Assembly (NCBI GenBank): GCA_041480845.1
Contig: JBGPAU010000004.1
Coordinates: forward strand, 1 to 51,254
Direction: 5' to 3'
DNA length: 51,254 nt
Origin: LCIL01 sp041480845
GTDB taxonomy: Bacteria; Patescibacteriota; Microgenomatia; UBA8517
The notes beneath the pieces are model-generated. The model was not told the origin of the DNA, searched no databases, and worked only from the letters and a program-made list of their open reading frames with translations. Each line of letters begins with the position of its first letter. The stretch's first letter is position 1. The translations under genes and the position numbers were made by a program. Of the stretch, positions 42,100 through 50,031 are shown in pieces.

Positions 42100-42675
42100 C
42101 TAATTGGGCAAAGATGCTAAGCGCCCTTCGTACTTAAGAGGACCGCGATCTGAATAGGAGATAGTGTCGGCTAAACCAGATTTGACAAGCTCCTCATTAA
42201 CCAATTTTCCTTTTTTACAGCCGGAGGGGTTATCAATGAGGCCCGGCATGCTCTCGTTTCCGCTTTTATGCATGTAGTCGGCGGGGAGGAACTTTGGGGT
42301 GGATTCGCAATCGATCCAGACCCAGGCCAGGACACGGCCATATTTATCATCCTGATAGTGATCGTATTCGAGGTAAACCCTTTTACCATAAATATTTTCC
42401 ATCAAATAATTTTCTGCACGGGTAGGAGAGCCCTCCGGGGCATTTACGCCCAAAAGCCGTATCCGCTGGCCCGATTTAAGATCAAAAGTGTCACCGTCTT
42501 CAACTTTGCCCACAATCCCGGAATTGGGGAAGATTTGTTTTAGTTGATAATAATCCGTAACTTTTTTGAAAGCATCCGTTTTCCAGCCAAGTATTCCGGC
42601 AAGAAGGATGCCAGGAATCAAAACGTAGGGGACACCCTTTTTTATTAATTCCTTGGCGGTTAATTTTTTCGGCAT
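42100..42675 (-). CDS. Membrane-anchored thermonuclease-family (SNase-like) protein
   Basis: A 191-residue protein. One N-terminal hydrophobic helix (residues about 15-30) anchors an SNase OB-fold domain. VEDGDTFDLKSGQRIRLLGVNAPE contains the Asp and Arg of the active site; DKYGRVLAWVWID continues the fold. It probably cuts extracellular nucleic acid, useful to a bacterium that scavenges nucleotides. TAGAAT is 5 nt before the ATG. Confidence 0.85.
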   Translation of the reverse strand: MPKKLTAKELIKKGVPYVLIPGILLAGILGWKTDAFKKVTDYYQLKQIFPNSGIVGKVEDGDTFDLKSGQRIRLLGVNAPEGSPTRAENYLMENIYGKRVYLEYDHYQDDKYGRVLAWVWIDCESTPKFLPADYMHKSGNESMPGLIDNPSGCKKGKLVNEELVKSGLADTISYSDRGPLKYEGRLASLPN

Positions 42676-42695
42676 AATTTATTCTAATACTTTTA

Positions 42696-42725
42696 GGGAG
42701 TTTGGGGAGGTTGGGGGGTTGGGGG
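42696..42725 (+). other. G-rich tract with G-quadruplex potential
   Basis: Four G-runs of 3, 4, 6 and 5 within 30 bases, spaced 5, 5 and 2. Lies between the nuclease gene start and the 16S terminator. Confidence 0.55.
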
Positions 42726-42737
42726 AGTAAGCCAACA

Positions 42738-42769
42738 AAAATCCCGCTATTAAAGCGGGATTTTCATTT
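42738..42769. terminator. Bidirectional terminator closing the 16S unit
   Basis: A perfect 11-bp stem (42738-42748 with 42754-42764) flanked by T-runs on both strands. For the minus strand it ends the 16S transcript 155 nt after the mature 3' end. Confidence 0.85.
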
Positions 42770-42807
42770 GGTCTCAAAAGTCCGAAAGATCGGGCAAAAG
42801 TTAATTA

Positions 42808-42833
42808 TTTGAATCCAAGATATGGCCGGAAGC
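42808..42833 (-). other. 16S processing stem, 3' arm
   Basis: Pairs with 44607-44633 over about 26 bases with two or three mismatches (core CAAGATATGGC). The two arms flank the whole 16S gene, as in RNase III-type precursor stems. Confidence 0.8.
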
Positions 42834-42918
42834 GTTTGAACCCGTTTTATTGCCCCATCAATCTGGGAAAGTCAAAACGGCGTTCTTAAAAACTGGGTGT
42901 GTAACTCACACTCCTTAG

Positions 42919-44566
<1,648 letters not shown>

Positions 44567-44568
44567 TG

Positions 44569-44602
44569 TCCTTCGACGCGCTATAAAGCGCGCTCAGGAC
44601 GA
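44569..44602. repeat. Hairpin repeat next to the 16S 5' end
   Basis: cttcgacgcgct...agcgcgctcagga forms an imperfect hairpin and belongs to the ttcgac...gctcag repeat group. It lies between the processing stem and the mature 16S 5' end. Confidence 0.55.
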
Positions 44603-44606
44603 TCCT

Positions 44607-44633
44607 GCTTCCAGCCATATCTTGAATTCCAAA
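44607..44633 (-). other. 16S processing stem, 5' arm
   Basis: Complement of 42808-42833; see that entry. It sits about 41 nt before the mature 5' end. Confidence 0.8.
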
Positions 44634-44873
44634 CACGTAACTGCTTGGACCGTTCCCAAACTTCGCACTGAGGCTTGGGAAATTAACTTTTTCCTTCTTC
44701 GGCTTTTAAGGAGCTAAAGGCTAAAAAGTAATACGATACAGGCCTAAAGTAGGCAGAAAAACTAACTATAACTAAATATAAAAACTGAATTTTTCTTACT
44801 CGAAACCTGTAGCCTATTACTTTTAATGATCCTGAAGTTGTTACGGCTGGGCCGAAGTTAACCTCTAAAAATG

Positions 44874-44920
44874 AAAAAAGCCGCCAGATGGCGGCTGCCT
44901 TTGGGCTTCTCGGCCATCTG
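44874..44920 (-). promoter_or_regulatory. Terminator/antiterminator in the 16S leader
   Basis: On the minus strand GCCGCC-atct-GGCGGC (44895-44880) followed by six T is an intrinsic terminator about 50-70 nt after the predicted start point. CAGATGGC... The 8-bp pair 44913-44920 with 44885-44892 overlaps the terminator stem, so the two structures exclude each other. This is attenuator architecture upstream of an rRNA. Confidence 0.7.
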
Positions 44921-44948
44921 TTTACACTTTTTTCATTGTGTAAGAGGT

Positions 44949-44977
44949 ATTATACAGCGAATTAGTTGTTCGGTCAA
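44949..44977 (-). promoter_or_regulatory. 16S rRNA promoter
   Basis: TTGACC (44977-44972), 17 bp, TATAAT (44954-44949), start near 44942. It is the only strong minus-strand promoter between the last secreted-protein terminator and the 16S gene. Confidence 0.85.
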
Positions 44978-45018
44978 TGGGACCATGGCGGACAAAAGGG
45001 GTGTACTGATTTTTTGCC

Positions 45019-45077
45019 AAAAAAAATACCGGCGAACTTTGTATTAAACCTTTTGAGGGGTTACAAAGCTGCCGGTA
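45019..45077 (-). terminator. Repeated terminator, copy A
   Basis: TACCGGC (45077-45071) pairs with GCCGGTA (45033-45027), with CTTTGTA/TACAAAG inside, followed by eight T. Nearly identical copies end the other two secreted-protein genes. Confidence 0.9.
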
Positions 45078-45098
45078 TCGGTAACGGAAAAATATTAT

Positions 45099-45710
45099 TT
45101 ACTTGATCCAGCTCAGGATCTTCTCATAGATCTTCTGGAGGCTGTTCCCGTCCGCGTTGATCAGTGGCAGGCGGCCACCGGGGCGACCGTATGGCAAAAT
45201 GTCGACCAACAGATAGTCGCAAACCCATTTTCCCTGAGTATCATTGGGATTCATTTGGGTAACGGCTCCTTCACAGATCGGCTTCACATCGTCCGGTAGT
45301 GGGGCTGGGAGCTTGAAAGCAGCCAGAACGTAATCCACCGCGGCGAACGATTTGGTTGAAACAATTATGCCGTAACCATTTGTCAATTCCGAGCCCTTAT
45401 ACAGAATGACGTGTGGAACGGAGTAGCCGTGGAAGGCGATCTCGCAGGCACCGGCCGTTAGAACCGTTCCATAGCTCAACGCACTGGCCTCGATCTGTTC
45501 CTCGGTCGCTCCAACGGGGTCATACCAGATACCGACGTCAAAGGTGTTTCCTCCGATGCAGACCGGGGTCACCCAGAAGCAGTCGTGGAACTCGTTGCAG
45601 GCCATAGGATCGGGATCTCCGGTCCAATAGGTACGGGCCGCGGCGGGTGAAACTACCAGAAAGCTGAGAACCAAGACGGCACTCAGTGTCAGAACCAATA
45701 GCTTTTTCAT
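45099..45710 (-). CDS. Secreted cysteine-containing protein A
   Basis: A 203-residue exported protein: signal peptide (MKKLLVLTLSAVLVLSF... cleaved after AAA near residue 25), then a mature domain with six or more cysteines. The last 115 residues (from FHGYSVPHVILY to the C-terminus DGNSLQKIYEKILSWIK) match the end of the 48235-49917 protein closely. I do not recognise the domain. It is G+C-richer than the pilus and repair genes. A ribosome site (aaaaggag) and a boxA leader precede it. Confidence 0.75.
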   Translation of the reverse strand: MKKLLVLTLSAVLVLSFLVVSPAAARTYWTGDPDPMACNEFHDCFWVTPVCIGGNTFDVGIWYDPVGATEEQIEASALSYGTVLTAGACEIAFHGYSVPHVILYKGSELTNGYGIIVSTKSFAAVDYVLAAFKLPAPLPDDVKPICEGAVTQMNPNDTQGKWVCDYLLVDILPYGRPGGRLPLINADGNSLQKIYEKILSWIK

Positions 45711-45777
45711 GACATTTCTCCTTTTAGACTTTCTGAAATTAGATTGATTGGATACAGGCTAACGGCCACCTCCTTCT

Positions 45778-45981
45778 TTATTGATTTTCCATTCTCCTTT
45801 CTCCCTGAATGGGAATATTTGGGCATCGGATAAAAATAATTATGTCCAAATTTTTCCCATCCAAAGAATTTAGAAAAATTTTCCGTTATGTTAAAGAACT
45901 TTTTTCCGATTTCGTCCACGCAAAATAAAAAAGTGGGCGCATCAGATAACTGAATATTAACAGATATGTCAAATGTGTCAA
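45778..45981 (-). promoter_or_regulatory. Promoter and structured boxA leader of protein A
   Basis: Promoter TTGACA (45981-45976), 16 bp, TAATAT (45959-45954). Then helix P1 (45946-45941 with 45910-45905, plus CCAC/GTGG), boxA-like GTTCTTTAACA (45899-45889), helix P2 (45860-45854 with 45815-45809, plus an inner TTGG-CAT/ATG-CCAA pair), and GGGAGAAAGGAGA. A four-codon ATG..TAA (45792-45778) follows. Leader to the gene start is about 235 nt. Confidence 0.75.
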
Positions 45982-45988
45982 TTTTGCC

Positions 45989-46046
45989 AAAAAAATACCG
46001 GCGAACTTTGTATTAAACCTTTTGAGGGGTTACAAAGCTGCCGGTA
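45989..46046 (-). terminator. Repeated terminator, copy B
   Basis: Same hairpin as copy A: TACCGGC (46046-46040) with GCCGGTA (46002-45996), followed by seven T. It ends the 46124-47866 gene. Confidence 0.9.
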
Positions 46047-46123
46047 TCGGTAACGGAAAATTATGAGAGTGGTCGACTCTCTTTGTGAGTGCGGCCACTC
46101 TTTAGATCATTGTAATGATGGGC

Positions 46124-47866
46124 TTACGGGGTCAGAACGAAATCAGCCGGAATGGCTGACGTGCCATCCGGGGAAGCCCAGAGCGCGAGTGACCACTCAA
46201 TAGCCTTTGTGGCATCGTAGCCGTTGTCCAACATGAACTGTACCCAGTCGCTTGATGTGGGATTGCCATATTGGCGGGAAGCGAGGCCTGCTGCGGAGAT
46301 GTCCCATGGACCAACGGTCCGGGAGCAATCGGTGTAGGCGCTTCTGTCAAGGCTCTGCCAGCCCCAGACTTCTCTGTAGAATGAGCCGGAAGCGGTGTCA
46401 TAGTATGCCCATGACTTGCCGACAACTGCCTTATTGAGGTCAAGGATATAGTAAGTTACTCCATCCAATCCCACAAACGGCACCGAGTCAATGTAAAGCA
46501 TCGGCTTGTAATCGGGATGGTTCGCGTATGGAACAGTCCGATAGGCAATACCCGCATTGATCAGCTGCTGTTCAGGAACAAAGACCTGGATGCTGAACTG
46601 GTGAATCGAGCGACCGTAGCGCCAGTACTCCTGCTTATCCGCAGTCCAGGTTACCCAACAGATTGTGCAAGGTCCGCGACCATAATTGACAAGGACCAGA
46701 TCATCCGGAGCCTTGGCGATTTCCTCAACTCGAGGACCGCAGGTAGGGCACGAAGGGATGCGCCGGCAGGTAAAGTCGTTGGTTCCGAAACTACCTTCAG
46801 TAGGGCCAACAATCTCATAGCCGGGATCGGCAACGAGCTTCCATCCAAAGCTGCCGTTGGGGAAAATGATGGTTGTAGCGCCGGGACCAAGATCTTCGTC
46901 AAAGCCGTTTGAATCACCAATGGCACTTGCGATATTCATGGTCAAACCATCGCCGACAAGGAACGTTTTCTCCGATCCTACGCCGTATTGGCAGGCGCCA
47001 TCTTCGATCATCACAGTTGACTGATGGATCAGGCACTGTTCTGGTTCGTTGAAGGCGGCAAAGTGGACAGTTCCACCGCCGTACTCAGCCGGAATTGCGA
47101 AATCGATAGCAGGCAGACCGGTCTCGAGGACGTATGGATCGATCCAAGTAACAGCCTCGAAGAGCAGGTGATCAACATAGACACCATTGTCGTAGAGGTT
47201 GACCGCGCGGGCGCCGTCTTCGCAATTAACAATCTGAGCGGACTGGACGGTGTACTTGTGGCAAGAAGCGACTTCAAACTTGTCCGACTTGATCTCGGGA
47301 CTCGACCACTTGTAGGTTGCGGGGATGAACTTGCGGCAGTTGCTGTGACCTGGATTGCTGCTATAGCCAACCGGACAAACCCAGTTGTTGACAGGCTCGT
47401 TCACTTTGTCTGTCCAAATGCTGTGGTTACTGTCTTTGCGACAAGGTTTTGGATTGCCACCATGTTCAGAGTAACCTGCAGGGCAAACCCAGTTATCGGT
47501 CGGCTGGTTCACTTTGTCCGCGTAGACATAATGTTCGGCCACATCAGGAATCCATTTATAGCCGTATACATCGACGCTGTGACCTCCTGGGCTCAACGGG
47601 CCGGAATAGCTGACCTCAGCTTTATGATGGGAGCCGTTGGTGGTCAGGACATCGGTGTCCATGAGAACGCCATCGATGTACAATTCCGCCTTGATTTTGA
47701 TGTCGTGTTCAGACGCGTAGTAGCTGCCTTCCACATTGGCATTGCCGCAGGCTGCCTCATTAATCTTGAGATCGAGCAGATAGGTACAGGCCAAAACGGT
47801 TAGGGTGGCTGCGAACGCCATTATGAGGGCGATCGTTAGGCCGGAAAGAAATCTTTTTTTGAACAT
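46124..47866 (-). CDS. Secreted cysteine-rich protein B with NWVCP repeats
   Basis: A 580-residue exported protein. A signal peptide (residues 1-26, ending TVLAC) may be a lipoprotein-like LxxC. Residues about 112-175 hold two copies of DKVN-x-P-x-x-NWVCP-x-GYS ending in CRK. About 18 cysteines in total. A CPTCGP motif is near residue 375. The C-terminal 100 residues (SDWVQFMLDNGYDATKAIEW) are unclassified. It shares leader and terminator, but not the C-terminal domain, with proteins A and C. G+C-rich. Confidence 0.72.
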   Translation of the reverse strand: MFKKRFLSGLTIALIMAFAATLTVLACTYLLDLKINEAACGNANVEGSYYASEHDIKIKAELYIDGVLMDTDVLTTNGSHHKAEVSYSGPLSPGGHSVDVYGYKWIPDVAEHYVYADKVNQPTDNWVCPAGYSEHGGNPKPCRKDSNHSIWTDKVNEPVNNWVCPVGYSSNPGHSNCRKFIPATYKWSSPEIKSDKFEVASCHKYTVQSAQIVNCEDGARAVNLYDNGVYVDHLLFEAVTWIDPYVLETGLPAIDFAIPAEYGGGTVHFAAFNEPEQCLIHQSTVMIEDGACQYGVGSEKTFLVGDGLTMNIASAIGDSNGFDEDLGPGATTIIFPNGSFGWKLVADPGYEIVGPTEGSFGTNDFTCRRIPSCPTCGPRVEEIAKAPDDLVLVNYGRGPCTICWVTWTADKQEYWRYGRSIHQFSIQVFVPEQQLINAGIAYRTVPYANHPDYKPMLYIDSVPFVGLDGVTYYILDLNKAVVGKSWAYYDTASGSFYREVWGWQSLDRSAYTDCSRTVGPWDISAAGLASRQYGNPTSSDWVQFMLDNGYDATKAIEWSLALWASPDGTSAIPADFVLTP

Positions 47867-47932
47867 AGCCCCTCCTTTAGGGGAACTTACTGAAATTGGA
47901 TTGGGTTACGGTTCGGCTCTTCTCCTCTTTTT

Positions 47933-48126
47933 TTACTTGTTTTTCATTCTCCTTTCTCCCTAAACGGGAATAGCTGAACACAAAAAATTTATGTTCATGA
48001 TTATCCCGTTTAAGAATTTAGAAATTTTCCGTTATGTTAAAGAACGTTTTTCCGATTTACTCCACGCAAAACAAACTGTGGGGCAATCGGATACTTGGAT
48101 TTTAACAGAACTATCAAATACGTCAA
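47933..48126 (-). promoter_or_regulatory. Promoter and structured boxA leader of protein B
   Basis: Promoter TTGACG (48126-48121), 16 bp, TAAAAT (48104-48099). P1 pairs TCCGATT (48091-48085) with AATCGGA (48057-48051), then CCAC/GTGG. boxA-like GTTCTTTAACA is at 48045-48035. P2 pairs 48011-48002 with 47972-47962, plus TGAACA/TGTTCA. A four-codon ATG..TAA lies at 47947-47933. The ribosome site sits in a CCCC-taaagga-GGGG hairpin just before the ATG. Confidence 0.78.
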
Positions 48127-48154
48127 CCATGGGTTTGGAAAAAAACATTTTGCC

Positions 48155-48213
48155 AAAAAAAATACCGGCGAACTTTGTATTAAACCTTTTGAGGGGTTAC
48201 AAAGCTGCCGGTA
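48155..48213 (-). terminator. Repeated terminator, copy C
   Basis: TACCGGC (48213-48207) pairs with GCCGGTA (48169-48163), followed by eight T. It ends the 48235-49917 gene. Confidence 0.9.
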
Positions 48214-48234
48214 TAGGTAACGGAAAAATATTAT

Positions 48235-49917
48235 TTACTTGATCCAGCTCAGAATCTTCTCATAGATCTTCTGGAGGCTGTTCCCGTCCTCGCGGATGAG
48301 AGGCAGGCGACCGCCGTCGCGGCCATATGGCAAAATGCCGATCAGGTTTGGATCGCAGGCCCACGTTCCCTGAGTATCACTGGGAGACATCTGGGTAACC
48401 GGTCCCTCGCAGAGCTCTTTCAGATCAGCCGGAATGGCCGTGAGCTTGAAAACGCGCATGATGTTTTCTTTAGAAGCGAACGCTTCGGTAGAAACGAGGA
48501 TGCCATACCCGTTCTTGAGTTCCGTACTCGTGTATAAGAGAACGTGCGGCACGGAATAGCCGTGGAAGGCAACTGCGCAGTAATCCGCTTTGTGGATTAT
48601 TGGGGGCGTTGGATAGCCGGGTCCGTCAAACAGAAATGACGCCTCAGTGTGATCTCCCCAAGGGTTAAAGGCGTTGCCGAACTCCACTCCGCCGTAATAC
48701 ACTGTCGTCCACCAGTGATAGCAGTTTGCGCCGTATTCAAATGTCCACTCAGGTTCTGACGGAGGAGGCACTTCAGTACAGATTCCATCCTGATTGGGGT
48801 CTTCATACCCCTGGGGGATGGTCTCCTGATTTCCCTCGATATTTGGGCAAACATCGACCGGAGGCGGATACTGACACGACCCGTCGTCGACAGTGGCATC
48901 AGGATTGTAGTTTGTGGCCGCAGGGTCCATGCAACCGTAGACCGGCTCGGTGGTTTCCCGAACCTCACGAGTGCCCGGTTCGTCCCTGAACTCGGCGCTA
49001 CAGATAGTTTGGTCATACGCGTCCACAATGTAGTGGTACTGAGGCCGAGAAGTGACCTGCACTCCTATACGAGTGGATGTGCCGTCGCCATTGTCCACCC
49101 AAGGTCCCCACATAGGGCCGCCAACATCTACTGCGGGGCCGCTATACGCCCAGCCCTGGTCTGAGGTTTCGTCGCACGTCTCGTAGTAGGTGCAGGACCC
49201 GTCGTCGACAGTTGCCGAGGGATTGTAGTTCGTTGCCGCCTCATCGGTGCATCCAGGGACTGGCGGAGGCGGCGGGGTCTCGATGCAGGCAGCCACATGG
49301 AAGCTAAACGGCGTTTGGGCATACACGTCCCATTTATCGACCGCAGGCGAGTCAATGACCCACGCGTGATCAACAGTAGACAACAGGTCGTGGTTGTACC
49401 ACCAGCTTGCACTATGATCGTGCAGTTGGCTGTGTGTTAACCAGCCTGTGAAAGTGTCCTGTTGCCCATGGGTTAGGCCATTCCAGTTGGTGAGATGGCA
49501 TTTATCGTTGCCGTTGTCCTGGTGATAGTAGAACTGCGAAACGTCCCTGTTTCCATTAATATCTGCATGGACGCTGCAATGCCCGACTTCGGGAGTAACG
49601 ACGTGTTTCTCAAGCACGACGACTCCGCTATAGTCACCCGGAGCATAGACATGATTGATATCGAACGAGACGTTATGAGCGCTTCCGGTGAACTCGGTTA
49701 TACCCCAAACGATATTTGGGCCAACCGAAACAGTTCCGCGGTATCCGGCGCCGACGTCCTTGAACGTACCTTGAATCTCGACATTGCGTCCGCCTTCGGT
49801 GCAGGTCTGGCTGACCGCTGCCGTAACGGGCGATATCGAGCAAGCCAGCACAATGGTTGCTACCATCAGGCTGGCGGCTACTGCCATAAAGGCAGCGCGT
49901 ACGAGCTTCTTCTTCAT
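48235..49917 (-). CDS. Secreted protein C with DDGSC repeats and domain shared with A
   Basis: A 560-residue exported protein. A signal peptide (residues about 1-33) is followed by a beta-rich region, then two GC(T/M)D-x-AATNYNP-x-A-T-VDDGSC repeats (about residues 222-245 and 320-345), a Pro-rich linker, and the C-terminal domain of about 115 residues that matches protein A (AFHGYSVPHV...IYEKILSWIK). The DDGSC repeat is known from many secreted proteins. G+C-rich, with a boxA leader. Confidence 0.78.
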   Translation of the reverse strand: MKKKLVRAAFMAVAASLMVATIVLACSISPVTAAVSQTCTEGGRNVEIQGTFKDVGAGYRGTVSVGPNIVWGITEFTGSAHNVSFDINHVYAPGDYSGVVVLEKHVVTPEVGHCSVHADINGNRDVSQFYYHQDNGNDKCHLTNWNGLTHGQQDTFTGWLTHSQLHDHSASWWYNHDLLSTVDHAWVIDSPAVDKWDVYAQTPFSFHVAACIETPPPPPVPGCTDEAATNYNPSATVDDGSCTYYETCDETSDQGWAYSGPAVDVGGPMWGPWVDNGDGTSTRIGVQVTSRPQYHYIVDAYDQTICSAEFRDEPGTREVRETTEPVYGCMDPAATNYNPDATVDDGSCQYPPPVDVCPNIEGNQETIPQGYEDPNQDGICTEVPPPSEPEWTFEYGANCYHWWTTVYYGGVEFGNAFNPWGDHTEASFLFDGPGYPTPPIIHKADYCAVAFHGYSVPHVLLYTSTELKNGYGILVSTEAFASKENIMRVFKLTAIPADLKELCEGPVTQMSPSDTQGTWACDPNLIGILPYGRDGGRLPLIREDGNSLQKIYEKILSWIK

Positions 49918-50029
49918 TTTTAGGCTCCTCCTAGAGCCTTTTTAAATAACTTTTTCCGTTATGTTAAAGAGCACATCTCCCCGCAATGGGAAGTGGCGCA
50001 TTATAAGCTAAAAGACTCAAAAAGTCCAA
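49918..50029 (-). promoter_or_regulatory. Promoter and short boxA leader of protein C
   Basis: Promoter TTGGAC (50029-50024), 18 bp, TATAAT (50005-50000). boxA GCTCTTTAACA is at 49972-49962, followed by TAACGGAAAA as in the other two leaders. Helices P1 and P2 are absent. The ribosome site lies in an AGGCTC-taggag-GAGCCT hairpin 5 nt before the ATG. Confidence 0.78.
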
Positions 50030-50031
50030 TA

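Noticed and set aside
45707..45919. 70-residue ORF in the protein A leader
   Set aside because: It runs through the P1, boxA and P2 structures, and its start has no ribosome site; the leader RNA is the better explanation.
47024..47803. 259-residue plus-strand ORF inside the protein B gene
   Set aside because: It mirrors the codon pattern of the minus-strand gene, which has a signal peptide, leader and terminator; no promoter or ribosome site supports the plus strand.
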